From NCBI RefSeq assembly GCF_016908375.1, contig NZ_JAFBDS010000013.1, forward strand, positions 1 to 64,000: a DNA stretch of 64,000 nt. The letters run 5' to 3'. Below, piece by piece: positions 49,080 to 57,170 of this stretch. A model generated the notes under the pieces. It was given only the letters and a program-made list of their open reading frames with translations. It was not told the DNA's origin and did not search any database. Position 1 is the first letter of the stretch. Each line of letters opens with the position of its first letter. This DNA is from Amphibacillus cookii (GTDB lineage: Bacteria; Bacillota; Bacilli; Bacillales; Amphibacillaceae). Made by a program: the position numbers and the translations under genes.

Positions 49080-49416
49080 CTCCCTAATTGCTAGTAGGAT
49101 AATCAATTGGTTTGTTGATCCTTATAAACGGATAAAGCAAGAAATTACTTATTTAAATGAGAGGAAAAAAGCAACAACTAACAAAGGAAATGAATTAAAA
49201 ATTTATCATTTGATGCTATTTCAATTAGCTTTGGGTCTAGCTTATTCCATTCTTATATATAACATCTTGCATGTTTTGATTTGGTCTTTATTTGAATGGT
49301 ATGTTATATTCTTTGAAATTGTTATTATTGGCTTTATATTTATATTAAAAAAATTTCATCATTTTATGTCTTCGATATTTAGAGATTATTACCTTGATAA
49401 AGCTAATGAGCATTAA
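49051..49416 (+). CDS. Two-helix membrane protein, candidate immunity factor 2
   Basis: A 121-residue paralogue of the preceding protein, with VDPYKRIKQEITYLNERKKA, then two membrane helices. It overlaps the upstream gene by 29 nt if the ATG at 49051 is used; a TTG at 49060, 10 nt after GAGG, is an alternative start. Function unknown; tandem immunity paralogues are common near LXG toxins. Confidence 0.55.
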   Translation: MNILKNIRNNSLIASRIINWFVDPYKRIKQEITYLNERKKATTNKGNELKIYHLMLFQLALGLAYSILIYNILHVLIWSLFEWYVIFFEIVIIGFIFILKKFHHFMSSIFRDYYLDKANEH

Positions 49417-49444
49417 GAAAAAACGTTGTAAAGGATGATAGATA

Positions 49445-49744
49445 ATGGATAAAGATATTCATTCATTAGAACTTGATATTGGTGAACAATTATTACCAAT
49501 TGGTTCAGTTGTTTTAACAAGTATAGTGGAGCAGGCTTTAATGATTTATGGCAGAAAGCAACAACAAGAAAATAATGAAACAGTATGGGATTATGTCGCT
49601 TGTCCTTATCCACAAGGTCACATCTCTTCAAAAACAAATGTGTTCTTTAATCATGATCAAATTAAGCAATTAATTTATAAAGGGTTAGAGACGGAAGGGG
49701 AAAAATTTTTAAGCAGTAAGTTAGCTGAATTAGATCAATCATGA
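49445..49744 (+). CDS. DUF4176 protein, soluble
   Basis: A 99-residue protein of the DUF4176 family, whose genes accompany LXG effectors: LLPIGSVVLTSIVEQALMIY, GRKQQQ, WDYVACPYPQGH and LIYKGLETEGE. No membrane segment. Molecular function unknown. RBS AAGGATG. Confidence 0.75.
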   Translation: MDKDIHSLELDIGEQLLPIGSVVLTSIVEQALMIYGRKQQQENNETVWDYVACPYPQGHISSKTNVFFNHDQIKQLIYKGLETEGEKFLSSKLAELDQS

Positions 49745-49757
49745 ACGGTGTCTTCAG

Positions 49758-50141
49758 GTGAGGGGGGATATGATGAGAGAAAAAACTGGTATATTGATTA
49801 CTATTAGTTTAATTATCGGTATTTCTATTGGCTTTGTGCTAAGTTCCATGTTTGATCTTGATTTTTTTGATAATACGCAAAAAGTAATCGATGATGAGCT
49901 TCTTCCGATTGGGTCGATCGTATCTACAGATATTGTCGAGCAAGACTTAATGATCTATGGTAGAAAACAGACACAGGATGGTCAAGATAGAGTATGGGAT
50001 TATGTCGCAACACCTTATCCGCATGGTCATTTTTCAAGCGATACCAATATTTTCTTTGATCATGTGGCTATTAATGAATTAATCTATAAAGGGCTAGAGA
50101 CGGAAGAAGAAATAGAGTTCAGACAACAATTAACAGAATAA
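49758..50141 (+). CDS. DUF4176 protein with membrane anchor
   Basis: A 127-residue paralogue of the preceding protein. An N-terminal membrane helix (ITISLIIGISIGFVLSSMF) is fused to the same DUF4176 core (LLPIGSIVSTDIVEQDLMIY, WDYVATPYPHGH). The start in use is uncertain between 49758 (ATG-rich start after GAACGG) and the ATG at 49770/49773 after GGGGGG; the latter fits better. It ends 32 nt before the next gene. Confidence 0.7.
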   Translation: MRGDMMREKTGILITISLIIGISIGFVLSSMFDLDFFDNTQKVIDDELLPIGSIVSTDIVEQDLMIYGRKQTQDGQDRVWDYVATPYPHGHFSSDTNIFFDHVAINELIYKGLETEEEIEFRQQLTE

Positions 50142-50173
50142 ATAATTATAGAGATAAATAGGTAGGTATATAA

Positions 50174-50665
50174 ATGAATAAAAAATTAAAGATTATTTTA
50201 GGTATTATTTTAGGAATGATGGTAATTGGAGGCGCGATTACCGTGATCCTTTTTATTTTCCTTCCTGGTACAGTTGAAGATGTTTATGACGATAACGAAA
50301 GGATTGCTTCGCGTAGTGAAAGCAAGATATATCGTAACAAAAGAGAGACGGTGCTTAATGGGGACTATCAATTGAGTTTTGTTTTCTCGGGAATAGATAC
50401 ATTATGGACAGTTGAACCTGAAAATAATGAAACAGCACTCATCGTAACTTATAACAGTGAAATAACTGAGGGTAAATTTAAAGCGGTATTGGTTGATCCT
50501 GACGGTACTATTCAAGTTATTTTCGAAGGAACAGATCAGGGGACAAAGGAGATACCTTTAAAACAAGGAGAGTCTCGTTTTAGAATAGTAGGGGAAGAGG
50601 CTGAAGGCGAAATAAATCTCTCTATAATGAGTGAAGATTCAGTGGAGATTAATACCACTTCATAA
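50174..50665 (+). CDS. Membrane-anchored protein of unknown function in the type VII locus
   Basis: A 163-residue protein with one N-terminal membrane helix (LKIILGIILGMMVIGGAITV) and an extracytoplasmic beta-rich domain (YQLSFVFSGIDTLWTVEP and FKAVLVDPDGTIQVIFEG). No family recognised. It is the last gene of the run that starts at 46634. Confidence 0.55.
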   Translation: MNKKLKIILGIILGMMVIGGAITVILFIFLPGTVEDVYDDNERIASRSESKIYRNKRETVLNGDYQLSFVFSGIDTLWTVEPENNETALIVTYNSEITEGKFKAVLVDPDGTIQVIFEGTDQGTKEIPLKQGESRFRIVGEEAEGEINLSIMSEDSVEINTTS

Positions 50666-50864
50666 GCATTTTCTTATTATTGGAGAGTCAGTCTACAATA
50701 ATTCTGTATGCTTATTCCAAACAAACAAGCTAACATTACTTTTGTAAGTTAGATCAAGGTCTATTGCTCTGTTTAGTAATGAAACTAAACAGACCACAGA
50801 GTGCCCAAAAGTTCCTTCTTCCTTTTCAATCAGTTTACTGTACTGTCACTAGACGTATAAATTA

Positions 50865-50890
50865 AGGGGTTGCTGGAATCGGCAACCCCT
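50865..50890 (-). terminator. Terminator of erm
   Basis: AGGGGTTGC / GCAACCCCT with 8-nt loop; on the minus strand followed by TAATTTAT, a weak T stretch. Confidence 0.6.
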
Positions 50891-50895
50891 CAACT

Positions 50896-51645
<750 letters not shown>

Positions 51646-51672
51646 TTATGAAATCTAAAGGAATGTAATCAT

Positions 51673-51703
51673 AAAAAAACCACAGACAGCAGCCTGTCTG
51701 TGG
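51673..51703 (-). terminator. Attenuator terminator 2 of erm leader
   Basis: CCACAGACAG / CTGTCTGTGG with loop, then T7 on the minus strand, 42 nt before the erm start. It lies inside the leader, so it must be bypassed for erm transcription. Confidence 0.85.
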
Positions 51704-51765
51704 TGAAGAGTAAACGAGGTATAGCAAATAGACATTTTCTTTGTATTAGTGAAAAAAGACATACG

Positions 51766-51791
51766 AAAAAAAGACAGATGGATATCTGCCT
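51766..51791 (-). terminator. Attenuator terminator 1 of erm leader
   Basis: AGGCAGAT / ATCTGTCT with loop ATCC, then T7, on the minus strand about 105 nt after the leader peptide stop. Confidence 0.75.
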
Positions 51792-51896
51792 TTCTTCACA
51801 AAAAAGTATATACTCCCCCGTCGAAGATTATTAAAAATGTGCAGACTACTCCCGTTTACTCTGGTTTATGAAAACAGAGCCTTTGAACATATTAAG

Positions 51897-51944
51897 TTAC
51901 TTATTGTTCAAAGTTTGCTGGCGTAATCTTCCTGATGGTGTCAT
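51897..51944 (-). CDS. erm leader peptide, ErmDL-like
   Basis: A 15-residue peptide, MTPSGRLRQQTLNNK, with AAAGGAGG 10 nt upstream. It resembles the ErmD/ErmK leader (MTHSMRLR type) and contains the RLR (+x+) motif at which macrolide-bound ribosomes stall. Stalling here would be expected to refold the leader RNA and let polymerase pass the two attenuators. Confidence 0.8.
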   Translation of the reverse strand: MTPSGRLRQQTLNNK

Positions 51945-51978
51945 TTTTAATAATCCTCCTTTCCTGTATGTAAGATCC

Positions 51979-52007
51979 ACTATACAATCACTGCTGATGA
52001 TTGTCAA
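51979..52007 (-). promoter_or_regulatory. erm promoter
   Basis: TTGACA, 17-nt spacer, TATAGT on the minus strand; near-consensus and about 20 nt before the leader peptide ribosome binding site. Confidence 0.85.
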
Positions 52008-52066
52008 TAACAAATACTGATAGCATAGTGTCTTTTCGGTCGCACGGTAACTGGGAAATGGAATGC

Positions 52067-52109
52067 AAAAAACCTCCATTAAATGTTGTTCTACAACATT
52101 TAATGGAGG
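52067..52109 (-). terminator. Terminator upstream of the erm unit
   Basis: 17-bp perfect stem (arms 52073-52089 and 52093-52109, beginning CCTCCATTAAATG) with loop AGA and T6 on the minus strand. It would end transcripts arriving from the integrase remnant and insulate erm. Confidence 0.85.
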
Positions 52110-52193
52110 AGATATTAACCTTTAGATAGCACAGATTAACGAGAGTAGAAGTGAACGAATTGTATAAGTCTTGATATAGCAACTGTTGAAGAG

Positions 52194-52349
52194 TTATTTT
52201 TCAGAACCAACCGAAAATTTATCCATGGTAGCAAACATATCAACTATTCCTCTTTCTACTTCTTTAAAAGTATGACCGTATATGTCTAAGATCATCATAG
52301 GTGTATTTCCTAATCGTTCAGCCACATATTTTTTGCCTACACCTTGATA
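52194..52349 (-). pseudogene. Tyrosine recombinase (phage integrase) C-terminal remnant
   Basis: Fifty-one codons remain, ending in a normal stop. The translated part contains VAERLGNTPMMILDIYGHTF, matching the box II region of tyrosine recombinases (LGH...DTYGH), with the catalytic Tyr in DIYGH. Upstream the frame is closed by a stop inside an 18-bp palindrome (52340-52357). The rest of the gene is missing, so it is a scar of a mobile element. Confidence 0.7.
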
Positions 52350-52413
52350 TCAAGGTGGACTTATCCAATTAAATTAAAGTTAAGTGATCAATAAGTTATT
52401 ACAACTTATATGA

Positions 52414-52548
52414 GGGTGCTTTGGTTTTGAACAAGAATATGAATCAATTGGTGAATCTATTGCTGACATTATTCCTAATACTTGGTTTAAAGATCATATT
52501 TATGATGAGATGATGAGTTTTGCTAAAGATGAATATTCAAAGCTATAG
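52414..52548 (+). pseudogene. Fragment of an unidentified acidic protein
   Basis: A frame of 44 codons ending in TAG (CFGFEQEYESIGESIADIIP, then KDHIYDEMMSFAKDEYSKL) has protein-like composition but no start codon or binding site. It is probably the 3' end of a lost gene from the same element as the integrase remnant. Confidence 0.35.
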
Positions 52549-52587
52549 AAATGACATCAAAAAGGTGCCATTTTTTAATATAACTAC

Positions 52588-52636
52588 TATACAAATATAA
52601 ATATTTATCATATAATAAGAACAAGCGTTCTTATTA
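52588..52636 (+). promoter_or_regulatory. Promoter overlapped by a LexA-like box
   Basis: TATACA (52588-52593), 17-nt spacer, TATAAT (52611-52616). The inverted repeat TAATAAGAAC-AAGC-GTTCTTATTA (52613-52636) overlaps the -10 box and the start site. Its core GAACAAGCGTTC fits the Bacillus LexA (DinR) consensus GAACRNRYGTTY. LexA bound here would block transcription until DNA damage. Confidence 0.65.
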
Positions 52637-52749
52637 AGTTTGAAAATGTAATTTATCTAGGTATTTTGTCATTTTTAATAAAATGAAAGCAGGAATATTT
52701 ACCCTATTTGTCGAAATAACCAGTAAAGACATCTTAGGGGGTAGTGTTT

Positions 52750-55359
52750 GTGTCAAAAAAATTGGAGTCTATAAATAAGATATTTGATGAATCTGATAAA
52801 AAAAGTACATTGTTTTGGAGATACTTAGGAGTTTCAATTGATAAGATTAATGATTACTCAGACTTCCTACTTGGTAAGAAGTTTAAAGATATACTTAAAA
52901 ATTCCTCAATCAAGTCCTTAATCGAGTTTGAGAGTATCTTAAGCCACGAAAAAAATGAGCTTAATAAAGAAGACAAAATAAACGAATTATGTAAGATATC
53001 AGAAGAAACAAAACGTGAGATAGTGATTCTTAAAGATTTTCTAAGCAGAAAGAAGAAAAGTGTTATTAGTTATTATAATTCTGTTGCAAGTGAGTTAGAC
53101 ACGAATTTCTTCCATTCACAAATCGTCCAGTTGAAACAATTACTGGATGATTCAATTCAACATTTAATAGCTTTGTATACTTTACATAACTGGCTAAATA
53201 AAGGAACTGGAATTGTCTTTTCCTCTGACAAAAGCATTAGTTTGAAGAAAGCATTAAGCATACCAGAAAAAAGTGCGAAACATTTTGAAGATGAACTACA
53301 CAAAAAATCTAGTAGAGACAATAATTATCGCATTTTTGCATATACATCATATGATAATATTAACGTTCTAATTATTTTGTATAGACAAGTAAATGATGCT
53401 TCGGTACCGGATTTTGATGAACCATTTAGAAATAAAGAAGTAGCTCCTATTATGATTAGTATAAACTCTGAAGAAAATACTCTTGAAATAAGGTCAAAAT
53501 TCAAAAATGAAGAACGTTGGATAAAAGAGTATATGGAAGAGAATCTTGCTAACTCTTTCACTAAAATAAAAACTGAGTTATTTAAAGATTATGATATTGA
53601 TACTGTTTTAAGAGCTTTTTTGGAAGGTGAATCTCCAGAAAATGAAGATATCCAAGATTTTACGGTTAACAAGATCTCGTTTAGAAATAGTCCGTTAATT
53701 AATTCACCTAAACTTTCGTTTTCATTAGAAAACGGTGATGTATTTTCCTCAGTTAAAGATGCTCATAATAAAGATTGCTTAGACCTTGAAAGTATAAAAG
53801 ATATTGAAAGTTTAACTTTTACATCACGAAATGTAAATAGAACAGTAAAATCTACTGTATTAGAGCAAGGGAATATTTTATTTTCGATGAATGATAACGG
53901 AATTAGTAGTGATATAAAAGAACAATTGGAATGCAAATTTTTTGACAAATTTGGAATACCATTAAATAAGTTAATCTCTAACACTAAGTTTAGAGCAGGT
54001 AAAGCAGACGTTACGGATTACTTAATGACTCTGTCAGTTAAAGAGGAATTAAATGACGAAGAGGAAAAGATTTTCAAAAAGTTAAATAATGATGGGATCA
54101 TTGATGAATATACAGAAGAAAATATTTTTTGTAGAAACCCTGAGTGTGATTACATTAGTATAAATGAAGAAAAATCTACAGAGGAGTGTCCTGAATGTGG
54201 TTATAATAATTTGGGTAGTGAAACATTCCGATCATTAAAAATTTCCATAGAAAATATAAGCTTCTATGTAAAGGGTTTGGTGAATTTATTTTGTGATTCT
54301 ACTGATTGGGAAGTTAGAAATGAATCAAAAAAGAAATTCTTTAGTAAAGAATATAAATTTATTAATTTGGTCAATGAAAAATCAGGAGAATCATTTCAAA
54401 TTCTTATTCATCAAGGCGCTATTCAAAACAAATTTTTGGAAAAAATAAACCGTTCTTTAACACCTACAGCTATAATATTTGTTGGAGTGTTAGAAAAACA
54501 TATATCCAAGTATAAAAATGATTGCATTTTTCCAGTTAACTTCGGTAAAATATACAATTTGAGTAAACCCGAAATGGTATTTGAGCAAATATATGAATCA
54601 ATTGAACATAGATCAAAATCTTATTTATCGAGTGTTGCTAATAAGTCATACGAAATCATGGATAATTTGCCAGTTCCTGAGCAAATAGGTGATAGATATA
54701 CATTTTCTGATTTTGAAGATGATGTGTTTAATGTTCTTAAAGATATTTTTCCGAATGCAGATAAGTGGGGAAGTAGTATGACAGGGAAAGAAGTTCCAGA
54801 AGGTATCTTTACAATTACATTTACAGTTGAAGAAGGTGCGGAAGACAGTAATAAAAAATATGTGTTTTCTTATGACTGTAAATTAAATAAAAACACTAAA
54901 GGATATAATCTGGCTAAAGGTGAACAAAGGAAGGCAATTGATTATGTTGAAATGTTGAATCAAATAAAACATATAACCAAATATAGTACAAAAAAGCAAT
55001 TAAGTTCTCATATCTTTATTTGTAATAATTTTGATGAAAATAATTTCACAACAATGGCTGATCATTTCTATACTAAATTACCAGATAAATATGATGCAAG
55101 ACCAATTTTTGTACCACTAGAAGTTTTGTTGCATTTACATTCTCAATATAGGAAAAATTATGTTAAACTAAATAATTCTAGAAATACATTTATGGAATTA
55201 ATGTACGAAATTTTAACTACTGATGAATATGTGGTCAAAATAAAAGATGTGGATTTTGTTATAGATCAATCTTTAGACAATGCTTTGGCTGATTATCATG
55301 ATTTGGATACTAAAAAGGTAAAAGAAAGTGTATTACAAAAAATCAAAAAGAGGGGATAA
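52750..55359 (+). CDS. Large protein of unknown function with zinc ribbon and nuclease-like C-terminus
   Basis: An 869-residue protein I do not recognise. Residues 1-190 are helical and charged. A zinc-ribbon-like Cys cluster CRNPEC...CPEC has Cys at 461, 466, 480 and 483. The C-terminal 220 residues have the order of a PD-(D/E)xK nuclease core: FEDDVFNVLKDIFPNADKWG, then PEG (683-685), beta strand, YDCK (Asp 709, Lys 711), then GEQRKAIDYVEML. The usual PD is PE here. GTG start with AGGGGG 8 nt upstream. It is AT-rich, next to an integrase scar, and followed 2 nt later by a partner gene. A defence role is inference. Confidence 0.6.
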   Translation: MSKKLESINKIFDESDKKSTLFWRYLGVSIDKINDYSDFLLGKKFKDILKNSSIKSLIEFESILSHEKNELNKEDKINELCKISEETKREIVILKDFLSRKKKSVISYYNSVASELDTNFFHSQIVQLKQLLDDSIQHLIALYTLHNWLNKGTGIVFSSDKSISLKKALSIPEKSAKHFEDELHKKSSRDNNYRIFAYTSYDNINVLIILYRQVNDASVPDFDEPFRNKEVAPIMISINSEENTLEIRSKFKNEERWIKEYMEENLANSFTKIKTELFKDYDIDTVLRAFLEGESPENEDIQDFTVNKISFRNSPLINSPKLSFSLENGDVFSSVKDAHNKDCLDLESIKDIESLTFTSRNVNRTVKSTVLEQGNILFSMNDNGISSDIKEQLECKFFDKFGIPLNKLISNTKFRAGKADVTDYLMTLSVKEELNDEEEKIFKKLNNDGIIDEYTEENIFCRNPECDYISINEEKSTEECPECGYNNLGSETFRSLKISIENISFYVKGLVNLFCDSTDWEVRNESKKKFFSKEYKFINLVNEKSGESFQILIHQGAIQNKFLEKINRSLTPTAIIFVGVLEKHISKYKNDCIFPVNFGKIYNLSKPEMVFEQIYESIEHRSKSYLSSVANKSYEIMDNLPVPEQIGDRYTFSDFEDDVFNVLKDIFPNADKWGSSMTGKEVPEGIFTITFTVEEGAEDSNKKYVFSYDCKLNKNTKGYNLAKGEQRKAIDYVEMLNQIKHITKYSTKKQLSSHIFICNNFDENNFTTMADHFYTKLPDKYDARPIFVPLEVLLHLHSQYRKNYVKLNNSRNTFMELMYEILTTDEYVVKIKDVDFVIDQSLDNALADYHDLDTKKVKESVLQKIKKRG

Positions 55360-55361
55360 AA

Positions 55362-55796
55362 GTGGAGTATTTTATAAGATCCTCCGCAGTTGAAGATTTT
55401 GAAAAATTATTTGTTGATAGTATAGAGAATTCTATTAGAAAAATGGTGAATAACAGATTTTTATTGAAAGAAAATCATTATGAACTGAGTGTATCTTTTT
55501 ATGAGAACTATATAGTATTAATTAAAATTAAAAACGATACAGTTATGGAATTAACTAGGGGTAGTTACGAACACTTTATTCCCGACAGATTTCTCTCAGA
55601 ACTTTCTAAAATAGAAAATTTACCACCTAGACTTAAAAGATATAAGAATTTAGGATATAATCGGTTTAGGGATGAGATTAAGGATTCATTAAAAGATGGT
55701 AAAATTATTGTGAAAAATAACAAAGTAATATGGCTTGATTATAATTTCAGTTTAAAAGTAGACCAAAATATTGCATTAGAAGGTATACTGAATTAA
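55362..55796 (+). CDS. Partner protein of unknown function
   Basis: A 144-residue basic/acidic mixed protein without membrane segments, starting with GTG 2 nt after the stop of the large gene; AAGAGGGG is upstream. I recognise no domain. The coupling implies joint function with the large protein, as regulator, specificity factor or antidote. Following 55797-56017 contains only the direct repeat listed below. Confidence 0.55.
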   Translation: MEYFIRSSAVEDFEKLFVDSIENSIRKMVNNRFLLKENHYELSVSFYENYIVLIKIKNDTVMELTRGSYEHFIPDRFLSELSKIENLPPRLKRYKNLGYNRFRDEIKDSLKDGKIIVKNNKVIWLDYNFSLKVDQNIALEGILN

Positions 55797-55941
55797 AGAG
55801 TATTATTTAGCAGTATCAATATAGTTGCTTTTTTAATAAGTTCCCTCAAATCCGTCTAGAACCATGTATTAATTTTTAGGGTACCCTATGCAAATAGCGG
55901 TACCTTGTTTCCTTCACATAAATCTGCCCACGCCATAATTT

Positions 55942-55963
55942 ATTAGCCCCAAATTAGCCCCAA
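55942..55963. repeat. Tandem 11-bp direct repeat
   Basis: ATTAGCCCCAA occurs twice without a gap. Similar C-rich repeats are often seen at the ends of integrated elements, next to integrase 3' ends; no second attachment copy was found by eye. Confidence 0.6.
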
Positions 55964-56017
55964 TCAGCCGCAAAATCATTCTTTTTTGTTCATTTATTTG
56001 CAATTAATCAGCGCAAT

Positions 56018-56062
56018 AAAAAAAAGCCCCTAAACACTGATAAAACAATGTTTGTAGGACTT
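56018..56062 (-). terminator. Terminator of rpsD
   Basis: On the minus strand AAGTCCTACAAACA pairs imperfectly with TGTTTAGGGGCTT, followed by T8. Confidence 0.7.
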
Positions 56063-56092
56063 TTAATGTTACTTATAAGTGAGTCATTCTCA

Positions 56093-56695
56093 TTAACGTG
56101 AGTACCACTCAACAATAAGGGCTTCGTTGATTTCTGCTGGTAACTCAGTACGTTCTGGATAACGTGAGTAAGTGCCTTCAAGCTTATCAGCATCGAAAGT
56201 TAAATACTCAGGTACGAATGTGTTAGCTTCAATCGCTTCAGCAATGATATCAAGTTTTTGTGATTTCTCACGTACACCAATTGATTGGCCAGGTTTCACA
56301 CTGTATGATGGGATATCGACACGACCACCATCTACAGTAATATGACCATGGTTTACTAATTGGCGCGCTTGACGACGCGTACGAGCAAGTCCAAGGCGGT
56401 AAACAAGGTTATCCAAACGTGATTCTAAAAGAACCATGAAGTTTTCACCGTGTACACCTTTCATTTTGCCTGCACTTTCGAAAAGGTTGCTAAATTGACG
56501 TTCGTTTACCCCATACATGAAGCGAAGTTTTTGCTTCTCTTGTAACTGTAAACCATATTCTGAAAGCTTTCTGCGTTGATTTGGACCATGTTGTCCAGGG
56601 GCGTAAGGACGCTTATCTAATTCCTTACCTGTACCCGTTAATGAAATGCCGAGACGACGAGACTTTTTCCATACAGGACCTGTATAGCGAGCCAT
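56093..56695 (-). CDS. rpsD: 30S ribosomal protein S4
   Basis: A 200-residue primary 16S rRNA-binding protein. It opens [19 protein letters not shown], has [20 protein letters not shown] and the S4 domain [19 protein letters not shown], and ends [10 protein letters not shown]-like. No zinc-binding Cys cluster, i.e. the Cys-minus form. RBS AAAGGAGAG. In Bacillus rpsD is a monocistronic gene beside tyrS; here 18.7 kb separates them. Confidence 0.97.
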   Translation of the reverse strand: MARYTGPVWKKSRRLGISLTGTGKELDKRPYAPGQHGPNQRRKLSEYGLQLQEKQKLRFMYGVNERQFSNLFESAGKMKGVHGENFMVLLESRLDNLVYRLGLARTRRQARQLVNHGHITVDGGRVDIPSYSVKPGQSIGVREKSQKLDIIAEAIEANTFVPEYLTFDADKLEGTYSRYPERTELPAEINEALIVEWYSR

Positions 56696-56887
56696 AGTGC
56701 AATCTCTCCTTTTATATTAGATTTTGCATAAAACAAGATATTGTGTTCCATAATCGCTTGCCATTTTGTTTTCATGTACCATCGCTCCAGCAGCAGAGAG
56801 TTACACGATACACCTTACATATGAATAGATAAGGAACAAAATGAACAACCGGCGGTTCACAGAGGCTACCTTTTTTACACAAAGTCT
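56696..56887 (-). promoter_or_regulatory. rpsD leader, probable S4 autoregulatory RNA
   Basis: An approximately 190-nt untranslated leader lies between the promoter and rpsD and has several GC-rich inverted segments (AACCGCCGGTT, CTCTGCTGCTGGAG). B. subtilis S4 represses its own translation through a leader of this size; the structure itself was not verified here. Confidence 0.5.
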
Positions 56888-56916
56888 ATTATATGTTTTT
56901 TAGTCATTTGAGTCAA
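56888..56916 (-). promoter_or_regulatory. rpsD promoter
   Basis: TTGACT, 17-nt spacer, TATAAT on the minus strand; close to the sigma-A consensus. Confidence 0.85.
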
Positions 56917-57170
56917 CCTTTACTTATCAAGCAGTCTAGATATGTGAAAAACAGGGTAAAAAGACCTTATTTCTACACTGGGCTGTTATGCGCTTGTTTT
57001 TGTGGTAAATAGCGATAAAACGCTGTTATTGAAAGGATTTGTCAAAAAAACAAGTCTTTACTTTATAAGTATAATTTACTATCTTTTTGGTAGGCATTTA
57101 GAAATATTTGCGTTATAATATGAGTTGAATGGCTTATTTTGATTATTTTTTAGATGGGTGGAACCTGTAA

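Noticed and set aside
52414-52548. Hydrophobic 28-codon frame beginning near 52429 (LNKNMNQLVNLLL...) as a toxin-like peptide
   Set aside because: No start codon with a binding site, and the alternative frame over the same bases has more normal protein composition and a clean stop.
57090-57120. Sigma-A promoter directly before the GGDEF gene
   Set aside because: A good TATAAT box is visible at about 57114, but the nearest -35-like TTGG is at the wrong distance; left unassigned.
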